Of a stretch of DNA of 43,357 nucleotides, positions 35,358 to 43,357 are shown one piece after another (position 1 is the stretch's first letter; each line of letters starts with the position of its first letter). Origin of the DNA: Bacteroidales bacterium (GTDB taxonomy: Bacteria > Bacteroidota > Bacteroidia > Bacteroidales > UBA932). The DNA is taken from positions 1 through 43,357 of the forward strand of contig JAFQFD010000011.1 in NCBI GenBank assembly GCA_017415715.1. Reading direction: 5' to 3'. The position numbers and the translations under genes are program-made. The notes under the pieces were generated by a model. The model was not told where the DNA came from. It saw only the letters and a program-made list of their open reading frames with translations, and made no database searches.

Positions 35358-36575
35358 ATGGGTATGGAAAAGCAGTTTATTGACCTGTTCGAGTTGCAGA
35401 CAAGACTTAAGAGGGGGATAGAATCGCTTTTTCCGAACCGTCTGTGGATCAAGGCCGAAGTCAGCGCCGTAAAGGCTCGGAACGGAGGCCATTGTTATCT
35501 GGAGCTGTCCCAGAGCGACGACTCGGGGCTTGTGGCGAAGTCAAACGCCATCATCTGGAGCTCGAAATACAGATTCATCGCGCCATATTTCGAATCGGTG
35601 ACAGGCTCTCCCATACAGGAGGGCATGACTCTTTTGGTGGAAGTACAGGTGAATTATAGTCAGTTGTATGGATTTTCGCTGATAATCAACGATATAGATC
35701 CGGAATTTTCTCTCGGAGTCAAGGAGATGGAGAGACAGAAGACCATTGAGAGACTGCAGAAAGAGGGCCTGATGGACATGCAGAAGGGCCTCGTGCTGCC
35801 GGCTCTGCCGTATGACCTGGCGGTCATATCGGCCTCCGATGCAGCCGGCTACAGGGACTTCATCCGTCACCTGGACGAAAATCCATACGGATTCAAGATC
35901 GCTCCGGAGCTTTACCCAGCCTTGATGCAGGGAGCCGACTGTCCGTCTTCGATAATCGCAGCACTGGACGCCGTGCTGGATTCCGGCAAGGAATATGATG
36001 CGGTGCTCATCCTCAGAGGCGGCGGCTCGAAACTTGATCTGGCATGCTTCGATGACTATGAAATGGCTGCAGTGATAGCGCAGTATCCGCTTCCTGTCCT
36101 GACGGCCATAGGCCATGACCAGGATTTCCATGTATGCGACATGGTCGCCCATGAATATGTGAAGACACCGACAGCTCTGGCTGACTTCATTTTGGGATTT
36201 TATGAGGATGAGGACGAGAGGCTTTCGACGTATGAAAGCCGCATGAGGCTCGCGGTTTCAAACATGCTTTATCGTGAGGAAACCTTGATAGAGTCGCTTG
36301 CGGCAAGGGTGAAGAGCGCTTTTTCTCTGAAAATTGCGGCTATGGAGTCTGGATTGCAGGTGCTGCAGGCGAGGATCGAGTCGGCTGATCCGCGCAAGAT
36401 CATGGAGCGCGGATACGCCTTGGCGACAGATGCGGACGGAGTGGTCCTGAAGGGGGCGACGGGCCGCAGACCCGGGGACCGTGTGGCGGTTATGTTCGCC
36501 GACGGCACACTGAACTGTGCGGTGCAAGACGTCATCCTGAAAGATTGCCACGGCTTCGTTGAAGCCTCGCAATGA
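35358..36575 (+). CDS. xseA: Exodeoxyribonuclease VII large subunit
   Basis: XseA is the catalytic subunit of ExoVII, which degrades single-stranded DNA from both ends. The 405-aa protein has an N-terminal OB fold (about 8-105, LWIKAEVSAVKARNGGHCYLEL), then the nuclease domain with the SASDAAGYRDF, LILRGGGSKLDLACFDDYE and TAIGHDQDFHVCD motifs (D and H residues as in the family), and a long coiled-coil region. The C-terminus has DPRKIMERGYALA. The last eleven residues (KDCHGFVEASQ) are encoded by a dispersed inverted repeat and the stop lies inside it. Met1 or Met3 may be the start. Confidence 0.94.
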   Translation: MGMEKQFIDLFELQTRLKRGIESLFPNRLWIKAEVSAVKARNGGHCYLELSQSDDSGLVAKSNAIIWSSKYRFIAPYFESVTGSPIQEGMTLLVEVQVNYSQLYGFSLIINDIDPEFSLGVKEMERQKTIERLQKEGLMDMQKGLVLPALPYDLAVISASDAAGYRDFIRHLDENPYGFKIAPELYPALMQGADCPSSIIAALDAVLDSGKEYDAVLILRGGGSKLDLACFDDYEMAAVIAQYPLPVLTAIGHDQDFHVCDMVAHEYVKTPTALADFILGFYEDEDERLSTYESRMRLAVSNMLYREETLIESLAARVKSAFSLKIAAMESGLQVLQARIESADPRKIMERGYALATDADGVVLKGATGRRPGDRVAVMFADGTLNCAVQDVILKDCHGFVEASQ

Positions 36576-36576
36576 C
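36541..36576. repeat. Dispersed inverted repeat overlapping the xseA 3' end
   Basis: ATTGC (36544-36548) and GGCTTC (36552-36557) pair with GAAGCC (36561-36566) and GCAAT (36569-36573) around a 3-nt loop. On the minus strand the element reads CGTCATTGCGAGGCTTC and so on, a form I recognise from dispersed intergenic repeats in many bacterial genomes. Here it contributes the last codons and the stop of xseA. Confidence 0.65.
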
Positions 36577-36582
36577 GTATGC

Positions 36583-36672
36583 GTCATCCTGAGGGACCGG
36601 CAATACTGTCATCCTGAGGAGCCCGGCAACATTGTCATCCTGAGGAGCCCGGAGGGCGACGTGAGGATCTGA
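36583..36672. repeat. Three tandem GTCATCCTGAGG repeats between xseA and xseB
   Basis: GTCATCCTGAGG occurs at 36583, 36608 and 36634 (spacing 25 and 26 bp), each followed by a variant of a (G)AGCCCGGCAAC-like spacer. The last copy ends in GTGAGGATCTGA, whose AGGAT (36664-36668) can pair with ATCCT (36637-36641). GTCATCCTGA also occurs inside xseA at 36531-36540. This matches the look of the common GTCATCCTGAG...GGATCT dispersed repeats. Confidence 0.7.
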
Positions 36673-36682
36673 TATAAGATAT

Positions 36683-36859
36683 ATGACTGAGAAATTTGAC
36701 TATGCAAAGGCGGTAGAGGAGCTGGAGGCGATCGCCGCCAAGGTGGAGGACCCGAAGACGGGTGTGGATGATATTGACAGATATGTGAAGCGTTCCAAGG
36801 AGCTGCTGGAGGCATGCCGTGCATACCTCCGCGGAGCCCGTGAAACTGTAAAATTATAA
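36683..36859 (+). CDS. xseB: Exodeoxyribonuclease VII small subunit
   Basis: This 58-aa gene begins MTEKFDYAKAVEELEAIAAK and continues with VEDPKTGVDDIDRYVKRSKE, then LLEACRAYLRGARETVKL. This is the XseB pattern: an E-L-E-x-I helix, a short turn, then a second helix with LLxxCxxxL. XseB forms the rod that regulates XseA. Its place after xseA confirms the call. It is separated from xseA by about 107 bp of repeat sequence rather than overlapping it, and glgB starts 2 bp after its stop. Confidence 0.9.
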   Translation: MTEKFDYAKAVEELEAIAAKVEDPKTGVDDIDRYVKRSKELLEACRAYLRGARETVKL

Positions 36860-36861
36860 AT

Positions 36862-38874
36862 ATGAGTGCAAAGAAGAATAAGATGATCTATGACGCCGAC
36901 AAGTGGCTCAAGCCGTACAAGGATGTCATTGACAGACGTCACGAGATGATCCTTGCCCTCAAGGACAGGCTGTCTGTGGACGGCTCCTTGAGCAGAGGAA
37001 TGAATAACCATGTATATTACGGACTTCACCGTGATGCAAAGGGCAACTGGGTGTTCCGCGAGTGGGCTCCCAATGCCACCAAGATATATCTGATCGGTGA
37101 GTTCAACAACTGGAAACGTACGGAGGCATATGCCCTGAAGCCGCTCGGAGGCGGAAACTGGGAGATTGTGCTTCCGTCCATGTTCCTGGATCATGGCAAT
37201 CTGTATAAGCTATACATAGAGTGGCCGGGTGGAGGCGCCGAAAGGCTCCCTGCATATGTCACAAGGGCGGTCCAGGACCCTCATACGAAGACGTTCTGCG
37301 CTCAGGTGTGGGACCCTGCTCCATATGAGTGGAAGCATCCGAAGCCGGGCAAGCGTCCGCATCCTCTCATCTATGAGTGCCATATCGGAATGGCTGCGGA
37401 GGAGGAGAAGGTGGGAACATTCGAGGAGTTCCGCCTGAATGTGCTTCCTAAGGTCGCGGACCTGGGATATGACACCCTTCAGATCATGGCCCTCCAGGAG
37501 CATCCATATTATGGTTCATTCGGCTATCAGGTAGCCAATTTCTATGCGCTCAGTTCGCGCTTCGGCACACCTGAGGAGTTCAAGGCTCTTGTCGACGAGG
37601 CTCATGCCCTCGGCATCGCTGTTGTCATGGACATAGTTCATTCGCACTCTGTGGACAACGAGGCAGAAGGCCTTGGCAACTTCGACGGAAAGGAGACTCT
37701 CTACTTCTATGACGGCTGGCAGGGAAGGCATCCCGCATGGGGCTCGCGCTGCTTCGACTACGGAAAGGACGAGACCAAATATTTCCTCCTGTCCAACTGC
37801 AAATACTGGATGGAAGAGTACCATATCGACGGATTCCGCTTTGACGGCGTGACCAGCATGCTGTATTGGGATCATGGCCTCGAGAAGGCGTTCGTGGGAT
37901 ATGAGAACTACTTCAATCAGGGCGTGGACGAGAATGCGATAGCATATCTGGCGCTGGCCAACATCCTCATCCACGAGATGAACGAGGACGCATTCACCAT
38001 AGCCGAGGACGTCAGCGGCATGGCCGGACTGGCCGCTCCGCTCGAGCAGGGCGGTGTCGGATTCGACTTCCGCATGAGCATGGGTGTGGCCGACAACTGG
38101 ATCAAATGGATCAAGGAACTGTCTGACGACCAGTGGAGCGTCGGAGAGATATGGTGGCAGCTCACCAACAAGCGCGCTGACGAGAAGACCATCAGCTATG
38201 CCGAGTGCCACGACCAGGCGATGGTGGGCGACAAGACCATAGCCTTCCGTCTGATGGACGCCGAGATGTATACTTCCATGAACAAGGAGTCGCAGTCGCC
38301 TGTCGTTGACAGGGGCATGGCTCTTCACAAGATGATACGTCTTGTGACCATGGCGACCTGCGGCGACGGATACCTCACGTTCATGGGCAACGAGTTCGGG
38401 CATCCGGAGTGGATCGACTTCCCTCGCGAGGGAAACGGATGGTCATACAAGCATGCCAGAAGGCAGTGGTCACTGGCTGAGCCTGACTATCTGAGATACA
38501 GATACCTGAGGAATTTCGACAAGGCTATGGTGGAACTGGCTCGCCAGGAGTCCATCCTTGATGAGGCTCCTGAACTTTTTGTGCAGGATGAAGAGAAAAA
38601 GATACTGATATTCAAAAGAAAAAGTTGTATCTTTGCGCTGAATTTCAACCCGACCTCTTCGTTCGCCGATTACGGCTTTGCCGTACCGGCAGGAAAATAC
38701 GAAATGGTGCTGAACTCAGACGAAAACGAATTTGACGGCTTCTCCAGACTGAAGACTGGAGAGGTACATTTTAGTGTATCGTCCAAGAGTGAGAACGGAA
38801 ACGGCAAATATGACGAGACGCTCTTCCTCTATCTGCCGTCACGTTGCGCGGTTGTGCTGAAAAAGATTGATTGA
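36862..38874 (+). CDS. glgB: 1,4-alpha-glucan branching enzyme (GH13)
   Basis: This enzyme transfers alpha-1,4-glucan segments to make alpha-1,6 branches in glycogen. The 670-aa protein has an N-terminal CBM48 domain (about 60-150, VFREWAPNATKIYLIGEFNNW) and a GH13 barrel with D328 as nucleophile (GFRFDGVTSMLY) and E382 as acid/base (TIAEDVSG). The region IVHSHS and the AECHDQAMVGDKT block follow the eukaryotic-type GBE1 pattern rather than E. coli GlgB. A C-terminal beta domain ends in VVLKKID. It begins 2 bp after xseB. Confidence 0.94.
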   Translation: MSAKKNKMIYDADKWLKPYKDVIDRRHEMILALKDRLSVDGSLSRGMNNHVYYGLHRDAKGNWVFREWAPNATKIYLIGEFNNWKRTEAYALKPLGGGNWEIVLPSMFLDHGNLYKLYIEWPGGGAERLPAYVTRAVQDPHTKTFCAQVWDPAPYEWKHPKPGKRPHPLIYECHIGMAAEEEKVGTFEEFRLNVLPKVADLGYDTLQIMALQEHPYYGSFGYQVANFYALSSRFGTPEEFKALVDEAHALGIAVVMDIVHSHSVDNEAEGLGNFDGKETLYFYDGWQGRHPAWGSRCFDYGKDETKYFLLSNCKYWMEEYHIDGFRFDGVTSMLYWDHGLEKAFVGYENYFNQGVDENAIAYLALANILIHEMNEDAFTIAEDVSGMAGLAAPLEQGGVGFDFRMSMGVADNWIKWIKELSDDQWSVGEIWWQLTNKRADEKTISYAECHDQAMVGDKTIAFRLMDAEMYTSMNKESQSPVVDRGMALHKMIRLVTMATCGDGYLTFMGNEFGHPEWIDFPREGNGWSYKHARRQWSLAEPDYLRYRYLRNFDKAMVELARQESILDEAPELFVQDEEKKILIFKRKSCIFALNFNPTSSFADYGFAVPAGKYEMVLNSDENEFDGFSRLKTGEVHFSVSSKSENGNGKYDETLFLYLPSRCAVVLKKID

Positions 38875-38901
38875 AAAAAGGTTAACTAAACACATATTCA
38901 T

Positions 38902-40839
38902 ATGGCTTTTCTTAAATTCAACAAGTCCGAGCTTGTCAACCTGGAATATTCGCTCAAGCGTGAGATCATCGCTGCGAATGAGACAGGAGCGTACTGCAAC
39001 ACGTCCATCGTGACCTGCAATACGAGACGCTATCACGGACTGCTTGCAGTCCCTGTTGATGAGCTGGGTGGCGGAAAGTACATGCTGCTGTCCGCTCTGG
39101 ATGAAAGTCTGGTCCTCCGAGGCAAGCAGTTCAACCTCGGAATCCACTGCTACGGCGACACTTATGATCCGAAGGGACATAAGTACATCGTGGATTTCGA
39201 CATGAACCCTGTGCCTGTAGTTACATACAAGGTCGGAGGAATCCTGTTCACTAAGACTATCATGATGGTCCCTGACAACGATCAGGTGCTCATCAAGTAC
39301 GAGTTGCTTGAGGCTCCGTCAAAGCTTACGCTTATGCTGAAGCCTTTCCTTGCGTTCAGAAGCGTTCACAGCCTTACCAGCCAGAATCCTGAGGCTTACA
39401 CAGGATATGACGAGGTCGACGGCGGTGTCGCATTCAGACTTTACAATGGCTTCCCTTATCTCAACATGCAGATTTCGGGACAGTCGGCATTCAAGTATCA
39501 GCCATATTGGTACAGCGGGGTGACATACTCTGACGAGTACCGTCGCGGATTCGACTGCAGGGAGGACCTTTTCGTTCCCGGCATCTTCTCGCTCGAGATG
39601 AAGCCAGGTGATTCAGTAGTGTTCTCTGCATCAGTAAACGAAATCAACCCTAAGGGCCTGAAGAGAAAGTTCACCGACACTCTCAAGAAGATGGATGTCA
39701 TCGAGGATCACTATGACCTCCTCAGACACAATGCCGAGATGTTCAAGTGTCATGCAAACGGCAAGGCACGCATCAATGCCGGCTTCTCTTGGCTTGAGAC
39801 AGGTCTTCTCCGCGAGACCATAGCATCGCTCCCTGGCCTTACACTTTATGCAAACGGAGACTGCGAGGAGTTCGAGAAGATCCTCGACACCCTCATTGAA
39901 GATGAGCAGGACCGTCTCTTCCGCCGCACCACTCAGTGCGAGGCTCCTTTGAGACTGACTGATACCATCCAGCAGTACATCCGCTTCAGCGGCAAGGAGA
40001 AGCAGATATGGAAGAAATACGGCGAGACTCTCAAGAAGATCATCGAGAGCTACGCCCCTGGCTGCAGAAAGGAGATTGCAATGCATCCTAACGGACTCCT
40101 CTGGGCGCAGATGGACGGCGTGGCGCTTTCTTGGATGAACGCCTATGTATATGGAAACCCTGTGACAGAGAGAGCAGGCTACCAGGTGGAGACAAACGCA
40201 TACTGGTACAACGCCCTCTGCTTCGCAATAGACATGGAGAACAAGTACGGACCTAAGAGGAGCGCATTCGTGGAGCGCTGGAGTCCTGTACGCGATCTCG
40301 TGAAGGAAAACTTCCAGCCTACATTCTGGAGAGAAGAGTGGGGCTATCTCGTGGACTATGTGGGCAACGGCCCGGTAGGCCAGGCGGTAAGACCTAACAT
40401 GCTCATCCCTGCATATCTGGAGTATTGTCCTGTAGACGACGAGATCATCTCAGCAATAGTAATGACTATAAATGACGAGCTTCTCACCAAGAGGGGACTG
40501 AGGTCGCTCTCGCCAAGAAACGAGGCATACAGAGGCGTATACGAGGGATCGCAGATCGACCGCGACCTTGCTTATCACCAGGGCTGCGCTTTCCCTGACC
40601 TCCTCGCTCCATACATCGACCTCTGCTTCAGGATGATGGGATCGACATTCTATGGAAGAGCGAAATATCTCGTCGAGGGATTCTTCGAGGACATCAGCAA
40701 GCACGGTGTAGGAGCATTCTCCGAGCTTTATGACGGAGACCCTCCACACGAGCCGCACGGTGCGATCGCTTCTGCGATGAGCACGGCCGCTCTCCTGCAT
40801 ATAGCATATGTTATGAACCAATATAAGAAGGAGGACTAA
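38902..40839 (+). CDS. Glycogen debranching enzyme (amylo-alpha-1,6-glucosidase, GDE family)
   Basis: This 645-aa cytoplasmic enzyme has the N-terminal GDE domain (LEYSLKREIIAANETGAYCNTSIVTCNTRRYHGLL, given here only as its start and end blocks LEYSLKRE and RRYHGLLAVP). The C-terminal (alpha/alpha)6 amylo-alpha-1,6-glucosidase domain has NGLLWAQMDG, GYQVETNAYWYNAL and the end block GDPPHEPHGAIASA. It removes alpha-1,6 branches from glycogen. It lies 27 bp after the branching enzyme and 3 bp before the glycosyltransferase. Confidence 0.88.
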   Translation: MAFLKFNKSELVNLEYSLKREIIAANETGAYCNTSIVTCNTRRYHGLLAVPVDELGGGKYMLLSALDESLVLRGKQFNLGIHCYGDTYDPKGHKYIVDFDMNPVPVVTYKVGGILFTKTIMMVPDNDQVLIKYELLEAPSKLTLMLKPFLAFRSVHSLTSQNPEAYTGYDEVDGGVAFRLYNGFPYLNMQISGQSAFKYQPYWYSGVTYSDEYRRGFDCREDLFVPGIFSLEMKPGDSVVFSASVNEINPKGLKRKFTDTLKKMDVIEDHYDLLRHNAEMFKCHANGKARINAGFSWLETGLLRETIASLPGLTLYANGDCEEFEKILDTLIEDEQDRLFRRTTQCEAPLRLTDTIQQYIRFSGKEKQIWKKYGETLKKIIESYAPGCRKEIAMHPNGLLWAQMDGVALSWMNAYVYGNPVTERAGYQVETNAYWYNALCFAIDMENKYGPKRSAFVERWSPVRDLVKENFQPTFWREEWGYLVDYVGNGPVGQAVRPNMLIPAYLEYCPVDDEIISAIVMTINDELLTKRGLRSLSPRNEAYRGVYEGSQIDRDLAYHQGCAFPDLLAPYIDLCFRMMGSTFYGRAKYLVEGFFEDISKHGVGAFSELYDGDPPHEPHGAIASAMSTAALLHIAYVMNQYKKED

Positions 40840-40842
40840 GCA

Positions 40843-42138
40843 ATGAGAGTATTGATGTTTGGATGGGAGTTCCCTCCTCATATCGCAGGCGGTCTGGGTA
40901 CAGCCTGCTACGGAATGACCAAGGGTCTTGCCTACAATGATGTGGATGTGCTCTTCGTGATGCCTTCGGCTTCGGGTGACGAGGACGAGAGCGCTGTGAA
41001 GATCATCAACGCCAGCGACGTGGCTGTGGACACAGTCAGCGCGACCGTAGACGAGTTCCTCGGCAAGGTTCAGTTCGTGCATATCGGAACAAACATGGTC
41101 CCTTATGTGGATCCTCAGGACTTCAAGACAATGGTCGAGGAGGAGCGCAAGAGGCAGATCAAGAGCTTCCGTGTGCAGTATGGTCAGAAATATAAATTCT
41201 CCGGAAAATACGGTGCGAACCTCATGGAAGAGGTTGCACGCTATGCTATGGTCGGCGCGACCATAGCGATGCAGTATAAGGACCAGTTCGATGTGATCCA
41301 CGCCCATGACTGGCTCACTTATCTTGCCGGAATCGCTGCAAAGCAGCTCACAGGCAAGCCGCTCGTTGTCCATATGCATGCAACATCATACGACCGCGCA
41401 AGCGACGATCAGGTCGATACACGAGTAGTAGACCTCGAGACAAAGGGTATGATGGCTGCAGACAAGGTGATGGCTGTGAGTGAACTTACAAGAAACATCT
41501 GCATCAACCGTTACGGAATCGATCCTGATAAGGTGGTGGCAGTGCACAATGCCGTAGACTTCAGCGGACGCGAGAAGCTCGAGGTCGAGAGGAACGTGAA
41601 GGAGAAGGTCGTGACCTTCCTCGGCCGCGTTACCTACCAGAAGGGTCCTGAGTATTTCATCGAGGCTGCGGCAAAGGTCCTCAAGAGGTGCAACAACGTG
41701 CGCTTCGTGATGGCCGGCAGCGGTGACATGCTCAACAGATGTATCCGCCACGTCGCACGTCTGGGCATTTCCGACAGGTTCCATTTCACCGGCTTCCTCC
41801 GCGGAAAGGAGGTGCACAAGATGTTTGCGCTGTCGGATGTATATGTGATGCCTTCTATCTCGGAGCCGTTCGGCATCTCGCCGCTCGAGGCCATGCAGAC
41901 CAACGTGCCGTCCATCATTTCAAAGCAGTCAGGCTGCGCTGAAATCCTCAAGTACGCCCTCAAGGTTGACTTCTGGGATGTAGACGCGATGTCTGACGCG
42001 ATCTACGGCCTCCTCCAGTATCCGGCAATCTCGCAGCTCGCTGCGCGTTGCGGCTACGACGAGGTGAACAGCATCAAGTGGAACGATGTTGCCGCTAAGA
42101 TCAAGGGTATTTATCAGGAAGTAATTGACAAAAACTAA
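40843..42138 (+). CDS. GT4/GT5-type glycosyltransferase, probable glycogen synthase
   Basis: This 431-aa GT-B protein has a GT5-like N-terminus (FGWEFPPHIAGGLGTACYGMTKGL) and the HAHDWLTYLAG block (about 148-158). The C-terminal Rossmann half carries FLGRVTYQKGPEYFIEAA and the E-x7-E motif EPFGISPLEAMQ. Position inside a branching-debranching-GH57 cluster suggests glycogen chain elongation from a nucleotide sugar (UDP- or ADP-glucose). Sequence alone does not settle the donor. Confidence 0.85.
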   Translation: MRVLMFGWEFPPHIAGGLGTACYGMTKGLAYNDVDVLFVMPSASGDEDESAVKIINASDVAVDTVSATVDEFLGKVQFVHIGTNMVPYVDPQDFKTMVEEERKRQIKSFRVQYGQKYKFSGKYGANLMEEVARYAMVGATIAMQYKDQFDVIHAHDWLTYLAGIAAKQLTGKPLVVHMHATSYDRASDDQVDTRVVDLETKGMMAADKVMAVSELTRNICINRYGIDPDKVVAVHNAVDFSGREKLEVERNVKEKVVTFLGRVTYQKGPEYFIEAAAKVLKRCNNVRFVMAGSGDMLNRCIRHVARLGISDRFHFTGFLRGKEVHKMFALSDVYVMPSISEPFGISPLEAMQTNVPSIISKQSGCAEILKYALKVDFWDVDAMSDAIYGLLQYPAISQLAARCGYDEVNSIKWNDVAAKIKGIYQEVIDKN

Positions 42139-42152
42139 ATTAACCAAATATT

Positions 42153-43357
42153 ATGAAAAAGAGTATATGTCTGTATTTTCAGGTACATCAGCCTGCAAGG
42201 TTGAGGCTATACAGATTCTTTGACATCGGAAAGGATTCGCATTACTATGACGATTTCGCTAACAGGACCATCCTTCGCAGAGTAGCTCAGAAGTGCTATC
42301 TCCCTATGAACGCTCTCCTTCTCGAGCTCATCGAGGCGAACAAGGGCGCATTCAAGGTGGCCTTCTCTATCTCGGGTACAGTCCTCGAGCAGTTTGACAG
42401 ATATGCTCCGGAAGTGATCGAGAGCTTCCGCAAGCTCGCTCAGACAGGATGCGTGGAGTTCCTTTCAGAGACTTACTATCACTCTCTTGCAGCACTTGCA
42501 TCAGAGGCTGAGTTCAAGCATCAGGTGCTCAAGCACAAGGCTGCCATCGAGCACTACTTCGGCGTGACTCCGAAGGCGTTCCGCAACACCGAGCTCATTT
42601 ATTCTGACGCAATCGGCGAGATGGTATACGAAATGGGATTCAAGACAATGCTTACAGAAGGCGCAAAGCACATCCTCGGATGGAAGAGCCCTAACTTCGT
42701 ATACAGCGGAGCCACTGCACCTAAGCTTAAGCTTCTTCTCAAGAACTCAACACTCAGCGACGACATAGCATTCCGTTTCTCTGACAGAGGATGGTCAGAC
42801 TGGCCGCTCACAGGTGAGAAATACCTCTCTTGGGTGAAGGCTTCTGCTCAGAACGACGAGATCGTGAACCTTTTCATGGACTATGAGACCTTCGGCGAGC
42901 ACCAGAAGGCATCAAGCGGCATCTTCGACTTCATGAGATATTTCCCTCAGGAAGTCCTCAGAGACGGTGAGTTCGAATTCGTTACTCCATCAGAGGCTGC
43001 CAAGAAGCATCGTCCGGTAGGCGATCTTGATGTAATGGACCCTATCTCATGGGCAGACGAGGAGCGTGACGTTACTGCATGGCTCGGAAACGAGCTCCAG
43101 AACGACGCTTTCAACAAGCTTTACGAGCAGGTGGAGAAGCTCGGCATCCTCAATGACGAGGCGCTTTGGGCTGACTTCGGTCATCTCCAGGAGAGCGACC
43201 ACTTCTATTATATGTGTACAAAGTTCTTCTCAGACGGAGCTGTGCATAAATATTTCAACCCGTATGATACTCCATATGAGGCGTTTATCAACTATATGAA
43301 CGTTTTAAGTGATTTTATTTTGCGAGTTGATGATGCAATTTCCGTTTCAGATGTTAA
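42153..43357 (+). CDS. GH57 family alpha-glucan enzyme (partial, cut by window end)
   Basis: The open frame runs 401 codons to the window end without a stop. It begins MKKSICLYFQVHQPARLR, the conserved GH57 start. The nucleophile region has E147 (FRNTELIYSD) and the acid/base region has D243 (FMDYETFGEH). GH57 enzymes include alpha-amylases, 4-alpha-glucanotransferases and branching enzymes; the Bacteroidetes glycogen cluster usually carries an alpha-amylase-type member. It begins 14 bp after the glycosyltransferase. The C-terminus is not visible. Confidence 0.9.
   Translation, partial: MKKSICLYFQVHQPARLRLYRFFDIGKDSHYYDDFANRTILRRVAQKCYLPMNALLLELIEANKGAFKVAFSISGTVLEQFDRYAPEVIESFRKLAQTGCVEFLSETYYHSLAALASEAEFKHQVLKHKAAIEHYFGVTPKAFRNTELIYSDAIGEMVYEMGFKTMLTEGAKHILGWKSPNFVYSGATAPKLKLLLKNSTLSDDIAFRFSDRGWSDWPLTGEKYLSWVKASAQNDEIVNLFMDYETFGEHQKASSGIFDFMRYFPQEVLRDGEFEFVTPSEAAKKHRPVGDLDVMDPISWADEERDVTAWLGNELQNDAFNKLYEQVEKLGILNDEALWADFGHLQESDHFYYMCTKFFSDGAVHKYFNPYDTPYEAFINYMNVLSDFILRVDDAISVSDV

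Noticed and set aside
36583-36672. GTCATCCTGAGG repeats as a CRISPR array
   Set aside because: Only three 12-bp units with similar 13-14 bp spacers, no unique spacers, no cas genes; it fits the dispersed-repeat pattern.
37516-38403. 295-codon minus-strand frame opposite glgB
   Set aside because: It is antisense to the conserved GH13 core and has no recognisable motif, so it is a shadow frame.
40450-41379. 309-codon minus-strand frame spanning the debranching enzyme/glycosyltransferase junction
   Set aside because: It overlaps two strongly supported genes in antisense and has shadow-type composition rich in His, Leu and Val.
1-43357. tRNA, rRNA, IS element, integrase or phage genes
   Set aside because: No cloverleaf-like sequence, rRNA segment, transposase or integrase motif was seen in any gap or frame; intergenic gaps after 302 are nearly all under 110 bp.

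Overview
The window reads as a chromosomal segment of a Bacteroidales bacterium, probably a gut or rumen lineage. The evidence is two SusC/SusD pairs, BACON and DUF5689 surface lipoproteins, an ECF sigma/FecR cassette, Bacteroidetes-type promoters (TTTG ... TAnnTTTG) in place of Shine-Dalgarno sites, and a Bacteroidetes-style glycogen cluster. I cannot fix the genus. GC is moderate, roughly 50-54% by eye.

Layout. (a) 1-8.4 kb is housekeeping: a repeat-bearing spacer, a DUF4783 secreted protein (-), rlmH, a very large NtrY-like sensor kinase (+), a convergent NtrC-type regulator without a DNA-binding domain (-), then cmk-ispH-efp (+). (b) 8.4-26.1 kb is one tightly spaced ten-gene plus-strand polysaccharide-utilisation-type operon (PUL1). 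It encodes two endonuclease/exonuclease/phosphatase (EEP) proteins, a lipoprotein, SusC, SusD, two BACON lipoproteins (one with DUF5689), an IPT/TIG-propeller lipoprotein, a GH3 glycosidase and an SGNH esterase. (c) 26.1-32.0 kb, minus strand, is a second SusD/SusC pair with its FecR anti-sigma and ECF sigma factor (PUL2) and no enzymes of its own. (d) 32.0-35.2 kb, minus strand, is engB-prs-small Cys-rich membrane protein-der. (e) 35.3 kb to the end, plus strand, is xseA-xseB (58 aa) followed by glycogen genes: branching enzyme, debranching enzyme, a GT4/5-type glycogen synthase-like glycosyltransferase and a GH57 enzyme cut by the window end.

The strongest unexpected signal is compositional. 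The tetranucleotide CATG occurs about once per 200 bp in the flanking housekeeping DNA but only six times in about 24 kb between efp and der, exactly the span of PUL1+PUL2. Met codons there are almost always preceded by a codon ending in T, A or G, and His codons before G are CAC. This suggests that the whole double-PUL block entered as a unit between two convergent housekeeping operons from a background that avoids CATG, for example one with CATG-specific restriction.

Working model: PUL1 makes surface lipoproteins that bind and import a glycan, probably beta-linked and esterified or phosphorylated, with the GH3, SGNH and EEP enzymes processing it. PUL2 supplies a SusC with an STN signalling domain that can report substrate to FecR and the ECF sigma factor. 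PUL1 has no regulator of its own, so regulation across the two is plausible but unproven.
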